Shown here one piece after another: positions 17,179 to 26,520 of a stretch of 64,000 bases of DNA (the stretch's first letter is position 1; every line of letters starts with the position of its first letter). The translations under genes were made by a program, and so were the position numbers. This DNA is from RI-92 sp037384645. GTDB taxonomy: Bacteria; Pseudomonadota; Gammaproteobacteria; UBA6429; Thiohalophilaceae. The notes under the pieces were generated by a model, which made no database searches, was not told the DNA's origin, and saw nothing but the letters and a program-made list of their open reading frames with translations. The DNA is taken from the NCBI GenBank assembly GCA_037384645.1, contig JARRNT010000041.1, forward strand, positions 4,918-68,917, in the 5' to 3' direction.

Positions 17179-17675
17179 GGCATTCTCCTTCGAATCAAGA
17201 CCACAATCTGGCTATCAATTTAGCGCTGCCGTAATCAGAAATAGACAGGCAAACCAGAACCCGAGTTCAGACAACAAGCGGGCAATACCCAGGGTAACTG
17301 CTTTAAAAATAGCACAAGAATATTTTTTATATTGTTACGTTCTTTATAAACTCAAAAATATACAACAGCCCGCAACCGCCGAGGGAGGACCGACGCGAGA
17401 CACAGCCTCGGAAAATACCCGTTGTCGTCTTTGTAAACGGCGCTAACCACGCCAACCACATCACTCTTTCCGGGGTATCCATCAGCTAGCATTCTCCAGG
17501 CAAAAACAAATAGCACCACAAGCTCCGATAATACCGGTAACAGTATGTACTCCGACGTAGTGGTTTCTGCAGACCGCTGCATTCACCCACAGAGTATATG
17601 CGTAAAAATCCGGTTGTAGTTCGAGGTGTTTTGGCCTAGGCTTGGGTTTCGCGTCAAGCTCTACAGGATGTTTTC
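17179..17675. other. 497-nt divergent intergenic region upstream of egtB
   Basis: AT-rich around 17300-17360 (TTTTTTATATTG and neighbours), where promoters for both flanking genes could lie. A CCGAGG...CCTCGG pair encloses about 21 nt near 17380-17412. The small open frames here show no family features. I see no riboswitch I can name. Confidence 0.35.
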
Positions 17676-18974
17676 TTGAACCGGCAAACTAAACATAACA
17701 GTGCCGTTCCGCTTGCCTCGCAATCCGCTGACAAGCTCACGGCAGACTATCTCAGGGTACGCCAGGACACTGAGGACCTGTGTAAAGGTCTGGAGGTCGA
17801 GGATTATCAAATCCAGACCATGCCTGACGTCAGCCCGCTCAAATGGCATATTGCCCACGTCTCCTGGTTTTTCGAGACTTTTCTGTTACAGCCCTTCCTG
17901 AAAAATTATCAGGTGTTTCATCCGAAATTTGCCCACCTGTTCAATTCCTACTACGAAACCGTCGGTACGTTTCACCCCCGCCCGCAACGGGGACTGTTAA
18001 GCCGTCCAACCGTGCAACAGGTATACAGCTATCGGGCCCATGTCGATCAGCATATGCGGGAACTACTAGCCTCTCAGGACCAGCACGAATGGGAGGCAAT
18101 CTGTCTGCGGGTCCTGACCGGGATCAACCACGAACAACAGCACCAGGAACTGATGCTGACCGATATTAAACATGTGTTTGCCTGCAACCCATTAAAACCC
18201 GCCTATCAGGAACAAGACAAGTCGCCTACACCGGACAAGACACCCCGTCTGAACTGGGTGAGCCATCCTGGCGGATTGCTTACCATCGGCAATAGCGGTG
18301 AAGAAGGATTCTGTTTCGACAATGAATTGCCTGCACACCAGACCTATCTGCAACCATTCCAGATTGGATCACGGCTGATCACCAATGGTGAATATATCGA
18401 GTTCATAAATGATGGCGGCTACGAACATGCCGAATTCTGGTTATCCGATGGCTGGGCAACAGTAAAAGCACGACAATGGCATGCGCCATTATACTGGGAA
18501 CAACAGGATGGCCAATGGTGGCACATGACGCTGCACGGTATGCAGCCGGTTAAGCTGAATGCTCCAGTCTGCCACGTCAGCCTGTATGAAGCCGATGCCT
18601 ACGCACGCTGGGCAGGCAAACGGTTACCGACCGAGGCTGAATGGGAAATCATTGCCAACGAACAACCGGTAAAAGGTAATTTCCGCGACAGCGGCTATCT
18701 CGAACCCGTCGCCGCCGGGGCCGACATCGGCATACAGCAACTCTATGGTGATGTCTGGGAATGGACCTCCAGTCCTTATGCACCCTACCCGGGTTTCCGG
18801 GCATTAGCCGGTTCGCTGGGTGAGTACAATGGCAAATTCATGTGCAGCCAGTTTGTACTGCGTGGTGGTTCATGCGTGACACCCGTCGATCATATTCGTC
18901 ACACTTATCGGAATTTCTTTTATCCAAAGGACCAATGGCAGTTCTGCGGTTTTCGCCTTGCCGAGGATCTCTGA
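17676..18974 (+). CDS. egtB: ergothioneine biosynthesis protein EgtB (sulfoxide synthase)
   Basis: Non-heme iron enzyme that couples hercynine with cysteine or gamma-glutamylcysteine and oxygen to a sulfoxide. It has 432 residues. An N-terminal DinB-like domain carries KWHIAH (H58, H61) and the HxxxHxE iron site HEQQHQE (H152, H156, E158). The C-terminal formylglycine-generating-enzyme-like domain shows PVCHVSLYEADAYARWAGKRLPTEAEWE, DVWEWTSSPY and RGGSC. The start is TTG at 17676: AGGA lies 7 nt upstream, and an ATG at 17668 runs into a stop after two codons. The next in-frame ATG (near residue 49) would cut conserved sequence. It overlaps egtD by one base (TGATG). No egtA or egtC is present. 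Confidence 0.9.
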   Translation: MNRQTKHNSAVPLASQSADKLTADYLRVRQDTEDLCKGLEVEDYQIQTMPDVSPLKWHIAHVSWFFETFLLQPFLKNYQVFHPKFAHLFNSYYETVGTFHPRPQRGLLSRPTVQQVYSYRAHVDQHMRELLASQDQHEWEAICLRVLTGINHEQQHQELMLTDIKHVFACNPLKPAYQEQDKSPTPDKTPRLNWVSHPGGLLTIGNSGEEGFCFDNELPAHQTYLQPFQIGSRLITNGEYIEFINDGGYEHAEFWLSDGWATVKARQWHAPLYWEQQDGQWWHMTLHGMQPVKLNAPVCHVSLYEADAYARWAGKRLPTEAEWEIIANEQPVKGNFRDSGYLEPVAAGADIGIQQLYGDVWEWTSSPYAPYPGFRALAGSLGEYNGKFMCSQFVLRGGSCVTPVDHIRHTYRNFFYPKDQWQFCGFRLAEDL

Positions 18975-19945
18975 TGCAAACCACACAACAGAATAATATC
19001 CGTTTTACCGATTACCACCCCGCACCTGCAGACTTTTTTGCCGAGGTAATCGATGGCCTGCAGCAGACACCGAAAGCTATTTCACCCAAATTTTTTTATG
19101 ATGCCCAGGGCTCCCGGCTGTTCGATGCCATCTGTGATCTTGATGAATATTATCCCACGCGCACGGAAATGGAGATCCTGACTTCGCATGCAGGCGAGAT
19201 TGCTGACATCATTGGTCAGAGCAGTTTTATGATCGAACCTGGAAGCGGCAGCAGCACCAAGGTTCGGCTATTGCTGGATGAACTCAAACCGCATACCTAC
19301 ATGCCTATGGATATTTCCAGGCAGCACTTGTTGAAAGCCGCGCAGTTACTGGCCAACGAATATCCCTGGCTGGAAATTCACGCCGCCTGCGCCGACTTCA
19401 CCACCAGACTGGAAATACCCGATGAACCCGACGTTACCAAGAAAGTGGCATTCTTCCCCGGATCCAGTATCGGGAACTTTGACCCGCGTGCAGCCCAGGC
19501 CTTCCTGGCGCACCTGGGCGAAAACGTCGGCACGGGTGGCGGCCTGCTGATCGGCGTGGACCTGGAAAAGGATCCTCACATGTTACACGCCGCCTACAAC
19601 GACAGTGACGGCATCACTGCCGATTTCAACCTGAACCTGCTCACCCGGATCAACCGTGAATTGCAGGCAGACTTCGTGCTGGAAAATTTTGAACATAACG
19701 CCTTTTACAATCAGCAACTGGGGCGCATCGAAATGCACCTGGTCAGTCGCATTAACCAGCGCGTTGAGGTCGGACAACATACCTTCTCATTCAGCCAGGG
19801 CGAAACCATTCACACGGAATCCTCGTATAAATACACCGTCAATGATTTTCGGGCCCTGGCCACAGCCGCTGGATTCAGGCCCGTCAAACTCTGGACAGAC
19901 CCGGATTCCCTGTTCAGCGTGCATTATTTCGAATTCCAGGGTTAA
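18974..19945 (+). CDS. egtD: L-histidine N-alpha-methyltransferase EgtD
   Basis: A 323-residue SAM-dependent methyltransferase that trimethylates histidine to hercynine, the first step of ergothioneine synthesis. It has the EgtD hallmarks: KAISPKFFYDAQGSRLFDAI, DEYYPTRTEMEIL, the SAM loop EPGSGSSTK (residues 88-96), FFPGSSIGNF, GGGLLIGVDLEKD and LNRI-like LLTRINRELQADF. ATG 18974 overlaps the egtB stop by one base, so expression is probably coupled. A longer frame upstream lies inside egtB and is discarded. Confidence 0.93.
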   Translation: MQTTQQNNIRFTDYHPAPADFFAEVIDGLQQTPKAISPKFFYDAQGSRLFDAICDLDEYYPTRTEMEILTSHAGEIADIIGQSSFMIEPGSGSSTKVRLLLDELKPHTYMPMDISRQHLLKAAQLLANEYPWLEIHAACADFTTRLEIPDEPDVTKKVAFFPGSSIGNFDPRAAQAFLAHLGENVGTGGGLLIGVDLEKDPHMLHAAYNDSDGITADFNLNLLTRINRELQADFVLENFEHNAFYNQQLGRIEMHLVSRINQRVEVGQHTFSFSQGETIHTESSYKYTVNDFRALATAAGFRPVKLWTDPDSLFSVHYFEFQG

Positions 19946-20280
19946 ACATCGCTGACAGTCCAGGGGCTCCGGGTTTCCAGTCCACCTCGCGTTCTGCTGC
20001 AGGTGCTTTCCGGACGGGTGACGTTGCCGGCAGTGTCATGGCTGATTTTATCACCAGTGGTTTTAGTAAAATGACGCAGAGCGATCTGCATGATATCGCC
20101 GAGTACATCAAGTCATTACCGCCGATTGAACACAGGCTGCTCAAAAACCCAGCGCTTTACGTCAAACCCTCAGAATTGCTCCGCCCGAGCCAGTTTCCAG
20201 TACTGCCCCCATTGCGACTGCCAGAGCGCATTGCGTTTTGGCGGCGAGAGCAGCTCGCCTTCACTCAGCTGAGGCAATAG
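19946..20280 (+). pseudogene. C-terminal remnant of a cytochrome c gene
   Basis: Reading from the codon overlapping the egtD stop, the frame gives ...SAAGAFRTGDVAGSV, MADFITSGFSKMT, QSDLHDIAEYIKSLPPIEHRL. This matches the last 50-60 residues of class I cytochromes c of the alcohol-dehydrogenase/sulfur-oxidation type (R-T-G...M-A-x-x-I...S-K-M-T-x-x-D-L-x-x-I-A-x-Y-L-K-S-L-P-P). The heme-binding CxxCH and everything before it are missing, and there is no room for them because egtD ends at 19945. The tail overlaps the 3' end of the convergent glutamate-synthase-like gene. It is best seen as a leftover from a deletion. Confidence 0.6.
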
Positions 20281-21762
20281 ACTGCCGTATGTCGCTACCC
20301 GGGTATCATCCAGACGACGAAACATTACCTCGGGTCCAAGTTGTTCCGGTCGTGCGTATCCCATCGCCCCGAGCAACTCACAGCAGCTGCGCATAGTCGC
20401 ATCATGAAAGTTCCTGACATACTCGGCGCGGTGAGGCACATTCACTGCCCTTCCCCGCCGCGTATCCTGCGTCGCCACACCTGACGGACAGGTATTGGTG
20501 TGGCAGCGCCTGGCCTGGATACAGCCCAGTGCAAACATCATCGGCCGCGCCATATTAATCATATCGGCGCCCAGGGCTATCTTATGTAGTATGTCGAAAC
20601 CAGTGATAATTTTGCCGCTGGCGATAAGCCGAATCTCTTCACGCAGCTTTGATCCGACCAGGGCATTGTGGACGAAATTAAGACCTTCAATGAGGGGCAA
20701 CCCCATACTGTCACTAAATTCGTAAGGCGCAGCACCCGTTCCGCCTTCTGCGCCGTCGATGGTAATAAAGTCCGGCTTGATCCCTGTCTTCAGTATCGCC
20801 TTGACAATACTCAGAAATTCCTCCCGCTTGCCTATACACAATTTGAATCCCACGGGTTTACCGCCGGATAACTCGCGCAGTTGAGCGACAAATTCAAGCA
20901 GCTGAACAGGCGTGGAAAATGCCGAGTGTGCCGGCGGCGAAATACAGTCCTGGTCTTGCGCAATCATGCGAATACGCGCGATCTCGCGACTGACCTTGGC
21001 GGCTGGTAATACACCACCGTGCGATGGCTTGGCACCTTGCGAGAGTTTAATTTCGATCATTCTGACCCGTTCATGGATGGCATGCTTTTGGAAACTGCCG
21101 GCATCAAACTTGCCATCCCTGCTCCGACAGCCGAAATAACCCGTACCAATTTGCCAGCATATATCACCGCCCTCCTGCAGATGGTAGGGACTGAGCCCGC
21201 CCTCACCGGTATTATGAAAAAAACCACCCAGGCGGGCACCACGGTTCAATGCCCGGATTGCATTTGCTGACAGTGCGCCAAAACTCATGGCTGAAATATT
21301 CAGGCGTGAAGCCGAATATGGTTTCTCACAACTTGCGCCTCCCACCCGGACTCGCAAGGCAGTTTCATCGACCTCACATGGCTTCAGCGAGTGATGCGTG
21401 AAGTCTGCGCCAGTTTCCAGCAGGTCATACTGGGTACCAAAGGGAATGACACCGGCAGTTCCTGCAGCCCGGGTATAGACAATCTCGCGTTGTTCGCGAT
21501 TGAATGGCCGACCGTTATGCGGACCTTCTATAAAGTACTGATGGATTTCCGGGCTGATAAACTCCAGCATATAACGCAAGTGACCAATTACAGGATAATT
21601 CTTCAAGACATTGTGGTGTGACCAGAAGATATCGTACAGACCGATGAGCGTATACATCAGCCATAACACAATTAACCAAAACATATCCAGATGCAGCAAC
21701 TGGCCGAGGACAATCAGCAATAAACCGGATGCAACTACAATATAAAAGATTTTTCTAATCAT
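20170..21762 (-). CDS. FMN-binding glutamate synthase-like protein, membrane-anchored
   Basis: A 530-residue protein with two N-terminal helices (residues about 5-45) followed by a GltB central FMN/Fe-S domain. Recognisable segments are NISAMSFGALSANAIRALNRGA, GEGGLSPYH, GGVLPAAKVS, DFITIDGAEGGTGAAP, GADMINMARPMMFALGCIQARRCHTNTCPSGVATQD. The cysteines of the last segment correspond to the 3Fe-4S ligands. The glutaminase domain of true glutamate synthase is absent, so the enzyme belongs to the YerD/stand-alone class whose substrate is not settled. Start 21762. It is probably co-transcribed with the GH15 and small membrane protein genes upstream. Confidence 0.85.
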   Translation of the reverse strand: MIRKIFYIVVASGLLLIVLGQLLHLDMFWLIVLWLMYTLIGLYDIFWSHHNVLKNYPVIGHLRYMLEFISPEIHQYFIEGPHNGRPFNREQREIVYTRAAGTAGVIPFGTQYDLLETGADFTHHSLKPCEVDETALRVRVGGASCEKPYSASRLNISAMSFGALSANAIRALNRGARLGGFFHNTGEGGLSPYHLQEGGDICWQIGTGYFGCRSRDGKFDAGSFQKHAIHERVRMIEIKLSQGAKPSHGGVLPAAKVSREIARIRMIAQDQDCISPPAHSAFSTPVQLLEFVAQLRELSGGKPVGFKLCIGKREEFLSIVKAILKTGIKPDFITIDGAEGGTGAAPYEFSDSMGLPLIEGLNFVHNALVGSKLREEIRLIASGKIITGFDILHKIALGADMINMARPMMFALGCIQARRCHTNTCPSGVATQDTRRGRAVNVPHRAEYVRNFHDATMRSCCELLGAMGYARPEQLGPEVMFRRLDDTRVATYGSLLPQLSEGELLSPPKRNALWQSQWGQYWKLARAEQF

Positions 21763-21807
21763 AGGTATTTTTACATTAAGCTTTGTGAGCGTTACAGGTC
21801 TGACGGC

Positions 21808-22256
21808 TTAATACCAGATTGCCGGTGGCAGGGCCGCTCCCAGGATCGCACCATATAACATGTGCCCGATGACCGTTGTTACAGGGGTCATGCGCCCATA
21901 GTTGAGTCCCAGAAAACCTGGTGGTTCCAGCCTGCGATTGGCATCCGGGCCATCATATTCAGTCGCAATACGCGGATGTAAATGTGGTAATAAAGGCATA
22001 GCAACGATTAACAAAAACAGGCCGTGCAGGGCACCAATCAGGGCGCCAAACCACCTGTCGTGGTGGCCCACGCTGGAAAACACCAGGTAGTACATAAACG
22101 CGAATATCCAAACACGGTACCCACCAGGAATGGCAGACTCAACCTCGATAAACCGATCCCCTGGCTGCCCTGTAACACGATGGACAGCATTGCGGTTGCC
22201 ACGAACCCCCATACCCCAACGTGCAGCAACGCTGCGGGTTGCCAGACATAGATCAT
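21808..22256 (-). pseudogene. broken small membrane protein gene (internal deletion with frameshift)
   Basis: Two overlapping frames together make one protein. From ATG 22256 the first frame reads MIYVWQPAALLHVG...LSRLSLPFLVGTVF and then becomes meaningless. The other frame picks up at WIFAFMYYLVFSSVGHHDRWFGALIGALHGLFLL and ends PPGFLGLNYGRMTPV...GAILGA. In the small membrane family I recall (DUF6789-like; name uncertain), a stretch of roughly 20 residues between GT.F and WIFA contains the second helix. Here it is missing, and the reading frame shifts near 22095-22110. The ATG overlaps the GH15 stop by ATGA. Either a mutation or a sequence error; as written, no full protein is made. Confidence 0.68.
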
Positions 22257-24136
22257 TTCGTCACCTCTTTTTGTTCAGCCTCGGCCAGTAACAGGGCCGC
22301 ATTGATCAAACCGGTATGACTGAATGCCTGGGGGAAATTACCCAGGGCCATACCATTTTCCGGGTCGGCCTCCTCGGCATAGAGGTCAAGGTCGTTTGCA
22401 TAGCCCAGCAGTGTTTCAAATCGTTCACGTGCCGCATCGATTTCACCCGCCAGAACCAGGTACTCAACTGCCCAGAAACTCGTAATCAGAAATGCGCCTT
22501 CCCCTGGGGGTAAAAAGTCATCGAATCCTTCCGGGAAACGCATTAACAATGCACCCGCACCCAACACCTTCTGGATGCGATCGTAGGTTGCCCGCATCCT
22601 GGGGTCGGTGGCATCAATAAACCCGTGTCTGGCCAGTAACAGAATACTCGCATCCACTTCATTACAATCTGCAGCGGTCATAAACGTCCCGCTTTCAGTA
22701 TCGAAGCAACGGGTTTCAATAAATTCAGCGATCGCATCACGTTCAGCTTCGATCTTTTGCATATCAACATGCACAATACCGGTTTTGGCCATTACCAGCA
22801 GTCGATCCAGGCCAACCCAGCACATGAGTTTTGAATGTGTATAGTGGCGTGGCGCATCTCTCGCCTCCCAGATACCCTGATCGGGCTTGCGCCAGAATTC
22901 GCAAATCATCCTGCCGAAACCTTTTAGCAGCCGCGCTTCAGAGCGATCCAGTTTGCCACCTCGCAACACGTACTCGTAGGCCGAAGCAATGACCTCACCG
23001 TATACATCAAGCTGGTGCTGTTCACCGGCTGCGTTGCCAAGGCGAATAGGAAGAGATTGCCGATAGCCTTCCAGCCCCCTGAATTCGCGCTCGTGTAAAT
23101 GGGTTTCACCATACACATCATATGCGACACGTAATTTCGGCCATGTGCGTCGTGTCGCGTGCAGCATCCAGCCCAGGAATGCCTCACCCTCTGCAATAAA
23201 TCCCAGATCGATAAACGAAGTCAGTGTTAACGCAGCATCCCTTATCCAGCAATAGCGGTAATCCCAGTTCCTTACTCCACCTATTTTCCCCGGGAGCGAG
23301 CTACTGGGCCCGGCTATCAGGGCACCCGACAAACCATAGGTAAGTAATTTCAGTGTCAGGATGCTTCTTTCAATATGTTCATGGTATGCCCCCTGGTAGC
23401 TCATCTGCTGAAGCCAGCTCCGCCACCAGTCCACTGTTGCCTGCTGACGCTTTTGACTCTCACTGCCCAGCGGTGTAAGCACATTGATATTATGCCGGGT
23501 GTAATTAAGTGAAAAATCAAACCGGTCGCCGGCAGCTACCGTCACTTCACCCCGTAACATATCATCACCATTTTTATGCAGCGGGATGGCGCTTCTCAGG
23601 TAAACCTCCTGGTTACCGAACTTGCAGGCCCAGCCCAGGCGACCTCGCTCCCTGATATGGATTCGTTTTTGTCCATAGGACGGACGCGGCTGAAACTCCA
23701 GCTGCAGATCAACATGACCCGATATACCCTCTATCGTACGCAGTAACTCCCGTTGCGGTTGCAACTGAGATGTAAATTTTGTATCGGTCAGGATCGGCAC
23801 ACAATCAATCAATCTAATCTCGCCCGAATTAGTGCGAAATATACTCTCCAGGACATTACTACCTGAAATATAACGACGACTGACTGTATAGGCCTGAGCA
23901 GGGCGTAAACTAAAATAGCCGCCACGTTGACGATCAAGAATTGCGGCAAAGATACTATCTCCGGAAAAATGCGGCAGGCACAGCCACTCAACAGCCCCAT
24001 CACGACTAATCAGGGCCGCGATCCGGCAGTCTCCAATCAAGGCATAGTCGCTTATCGCCGGATATTCTTCCGGCGGGAGTGGTCCCTCAAACTGTGGCAA
24101 ACTCCCTGTATTTTCCTGTTTGAATGTACCAGGCAT
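22253..24136 (-). CDS. glycoside hydrolase family 15 protein (glucoamylase/trehalase-like)
   Basis: A 627-residue cytoplasmic-type GH15 enzyme. The N-terminal beta-domain (ISDYALIGDCRIAALISRDGAVEWLCLPHF) matches the bacterial trehalase/glucoamylase-like subgroup. The (alpha/alpha)6 barrel shows GGVRNWDYRYCWIRDAALT, the catalytic-acid region DQGIWEARDAPRHYTHSKLMCWVGLDR and the C-terminal base region EEADPENGMALGNFPQAFSHTGLINAA. No signal peptide. Substrates by family are alpha-linked glucosides such as trehalose or maltodextrins; the exact one is not visible. ATG 24136. It is followed with ATGA overlap by the broken membrane protein gene. Confidence 0.9.
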   Translation of the reverse strand: MPGTFKQENTGSLPQFEGPLPPEEYPAISDYALIGDCRIAALISRDGAVEWLCLPHFSGDSIFAAILDRQRGGYFSLRPAQAYTVSRRYISGSNVLESIFRTNSGEIRLIDCVPILTDTKFTSQLQPQRELLRTIEGISGHVDLQLEFQPRPSYGQKRIHIRERGRLGWACKFGNQEVYLRSAIPLHKNGDDMLRGEVTVAAGDRFDFSLNYTRHNINVLTPLGSESQKRQQATVDWWRSWLQQMSYQGAYHEHIERSILTLKLLTYGLSGALIAGPSSSLPGKIGGVRNWDYRYCWIRDAALTLTSFIDLGFIAEGEAFLGWMLHATRRTWPKLRVAYDVYGETHLHEREFRGLEGYRQSLPIRLGNAAGEQHQLDVYGEVIASAYEYVLRGGKLDRSEARLLKGFGRMICEFWRKPDQGIWEARDAPRHYTHSKLMCWVGLDRLLVMAKTGIVHVDMQKIEAERDAIAEFIETRCFDTESGTFMTAADCNEVDASILLLARHGFIDATDPRMRATYDRIQKVLGAGALLMRFPEGFDDFLPPGEGAFLITSFWAVEYLVLAGEIDAARERFETLLGYANDLDLYAEEADPENGMALGNFPQAFSHTGLINAALLLAEAEQKEVTK

Positions 24137-24253
24137 GTTTATCCGTATATTGTTATTTTTATGACAAAAGTGTTTTCTGATAGTTTCTCCACGTTATTCG
24201 AGGATAACACGATATGTCATAAACCACATGGTTACCCCCCGACATTATAGCCA

Positions 24254-24888
24254 TCAGGTGAACAGTTTACGCTGTAATGCCTTATAACTTCCGGTTGTGT
24301 AATACGGTTTCAGCCAGCTGTCATCCGGCGTGAGAAATGCGGATTTATGCATATCGCTATCGGAACGCGCTGCCAGCCTGTTCATGACATCCCGGAAACG
24401 AAAATAGTCAAACAGGCGCATAAACTCGCCAAAATAGATATCGGCCACCCATGTATTACCTTTGATGACCAGCATGTTTTCATCATTTCGGATTGTTGAG
24501 GCATCAGCAAAATCCGGGGCGCGACCGCAGTACCCGACATTTGACTGCCCGTAGATTCCACTTTCAGTGAAGTTTGTCGAACCCGTCCAGACTTCGATGG
24601 ATTTGCCATCTTTTAGCAGGATAATAAATTTGTTATGCGACAAATAACTCCTGTCGGCACGGCACCTTATCAGCAACCTGGCCATGCCGAACTTGCGGGA
24701 ACAGGCTTCACTGCAAATCACTCCACGATTGAGATAAACGGCATGTATTCCGTCCTGTTCGTTTTCGGTAGTGACACTCACACTCGCCCCAGCATCCTCG
24801 CTGAGATTTTTGGAGTGCCTCTCACCGGGACAATGCGGTATACATATTCATTCCCGGGTTTGGCGGTGTAATCACTCCACAGCAGACT
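24254..24888 (-). pseudogene. decayed phospholipase D-like gene
   Basis: The frame from 24781 down to 24254 encodes the C-terminal half of a PLD-superfamily protein. It includes the HKD-type motif SHNKFIILLKDGKSIEVWTGSTNFTESGIYGQSNVG. Upstream, a different frame gives LLWSDYTAKPGNEYVYRIVPVRGTPK and runs out at a run of five T on the plus strand (24807-24811). One extra base there would join it to NLSEDAGASVSVTTENEQDG. A stop codon at 24889-24891 precedes the readable part, and the first HKD half is not detectable. So the gene has a frameshift and has lost its 5' region. Confidence 0.68.
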
Positions 24889-25210
24889 TTATACCGGCGC
24901 CTCCCGGTTGCTGACAAGACTGCCTGGAACGGGATGTGGCTCGACGCCCCAAACGTCTTATAACCCGGCAACCAGAACTGTTCGCCTTAGGTTTTATCCT
25001 GCCGGTGAATGGCAAAACCCAGCATGACTACATAGGTGTCGGCAATGGCATGGACTGATAACCCGTTTGCCTGGTTTCGCTTTCGCATCGATCCTGCCTG
25101 ATCCTGTATTGTGAACACTGACCACTCTCCAGTGGCATTTTAGCCAGACCGAGTTGCCTGAGCAGTGTGAATCCGCGATACACGGAGCTATCTGAGCATC
25201 TTAGCTTTGC
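24889..25210. other. 322-nt region without a recognisable gene
   Basis: Lies between the PLD remnant and the response regulator. I see no coding frame with family features, no terminator and no tRNA. It probably represents eroded upstream sequence of the PLD gene. Confidence 0.35.
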
Positions 25211-25609
25211 CTAATCCACGCTCGGCGGGATTTCTCCTCGCAGGCATAAATCGAGCTGTGCCCGTATCTGATCCATGCTGAATGGCTTTGTCAGATAACC
25301 ACAGGCACCTGCGCGCAAATTCTTGATAACGGTCCCTGTTTCATCCAGCGCGGTAATGATAATAATGGGTATGTTTTCAAACCGGGGCTCGGCCCTGATG
25401 CGTTTGAGGAAGGTGTGCCCATCCATCACTGGCATATTGAGATCAGTCATAATCAGATTGATCCTCTGCTGCTCCAGCATATCGATGCCTTCCTGCCCGT
25501 TTCTGGCTGTTGCCACGGCAAAGCCTTCCTTTTCCAGGCGCCGTTTAAGAATCTCACGGTTTTCTTCGACGTCATCGATCAGCAGGATCGTTTTCTTCTC
25601 ATTATCCAT
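25211..25609 (-). CDS. single-domain response regulator (CheY-like receiver)
   Basis: A 132-residue stand-alone receiver domain. The acidic pocket is D12-D13, the phosphoryl acceptor is D56 (MTDLNMPVMDG), the switch threonine is T86 and the conserved lysine is K108 (LTKPF). No output domain is attached and no histidine kinase is adjacent, so it would act by protein interaction, for example in motility, c-di-GMP or phosphorelay. It is flanked on both sides by gaps over 300 nt. Start ATG 25609. Confidence 0.92.
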   Translation of the reverse strand: MDNEKKTILLIDDVEENREILKRRLEKEGFAVATARNGQEGIDMLEQQRINLIMTDLNMPVMDGHTFLKRIRAEPRFENIPIIIITALDETGTVIKNLRAGACGYLTKPFSMDQIRAQLDLCLRGEIPPSVD

Positions 25610-25926
25610 GCGTACTTCTGGTGAAATGCGTTGTAAATGTTCTGATTTTATTACCGGACTATCCGGCCGGTATTTCCATAATATTATACGTTGTTTTCAG
25701 TGCAGACTTTCCTGCGCACCCGGCTCTGTTCTTGTTTTAAGTATATCAGAGCCCTTAATTTTACCCAGTCTAATCTGGCTATTATTAGCGCCGCGCATTG
25801 GCGGCAAGGCTGTTTTGGGAATCAGTAGCAAGTTTCCGGGAACCTGGCTAGTTCACGTGAGTTAATCAATTCACTCACAACATGAGGCGTATGCGGGCTA
25901 TTTGCCCGCAACAGCTGTAATCACAC
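25610..25926. other. 317-nt gap between cytochrome c and response regulator genes
   Basis: No coding frame with family features. GCGGGC-TATTT-GCCCGC near 25892-25908 forms a short hairpin about 20-35 nt past the cytochrome c stop. It may stabilise or end that minus-strand transcript, but no T-tract follows. The rest should contain the response regulator promoter. Confidence 0.35.
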
Positions 25927-26373
25927 TTATTTATATTTACCCCCCATATCAATGGGTTTCCCCTGAGACAAGGAGGTCAGATAGGCCACCAGCGCAATCA
26001 TCGTCTTGCTGTCAAAGTCCGGCGCCTTGCCACCCAGTGCGCCGGCAATGCAGCCGTGTATCTGGGTCGCCAGGGTCATGACCCGGCCATCATCCTGTTT
26101 GTAACGTGGAAACACGGCGGCCGCATTCGACAGGCTGGGACCTGCGTTATGCGAGCCGGGAAGGACAGTCGGTCCAAGCCCGCCACCGGTATGGCAGCTA
26201 TCACAGGTCATACCACGTCCACCAAAGGTATCATGTAGAAAAATAGCCTTACCCTTTGCCACGGTTTTAGCCAGTGGACCACTCATGGCAGCACTGGCCA
26301 GCGGGATGTTACAGCCCATGGCCAGGATTGCCGATAGCCACACCAGTTTTCGTATATTCTTTGCAAATTGCAT
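25927..26373 (-). CDS. exported mono-heme cytochrome c
   Basis: A 148-residue class I cytochrome c. A signal peptide (KNIRKLVWLSAILAMG...ASAA) is followed by CDSCH at residues 57-61. A later MTLATQIHGCIAGALGGKAPDFDSKTMIALVAYLTSL region resembles the C-terminal helices of TsdA/SoxA-type sulfur cytochromes, where the sequence QR-x-x-x-C-x-x-R-x-x-N-G-K is common. Start 26373 is chosen because GGAGG lies 6 nt upstream; the extension to 26385 begins with TTG inside that site. A periplasmic electron carrier, possibly in sulfur oxidation (inference). Confidence 0.85.
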   Translation of the reverse strand: MQFAKNIRKLVWLSAILAMGCNIPLASAAMSGPLAKTVAKGKAIFLHDTFGGRGMTCDSCHTGGGLGPTVLPGSHNAGPSLSNAAAVFPRYKQDDGRVMTLATQIHGCIAGALGGKAPDFDSKTMIALVAYLTSLSQGKPIDMGGKYK

Positions 26374-26520
26374 TGTTTCCTCCAATCAGATTATGAGTCA
26401 GTAATCCAGCCCGTTCCCTTGACAGACCCTGGCGGGTGACTGACGTTCCCTGTTTTTGTATATGTATACATTCGCTATCGCATTATAATGCTGAAACTTT
26501 AACCCCGACGGGAGGCAGCC

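Noticed and set aside
17179..17675. Possible riboswitch or small RNA upstream of egtB
   Set aside because: Only one 6-bp pair with a large loop; no conserved core of any riboswitch class could be recognised.
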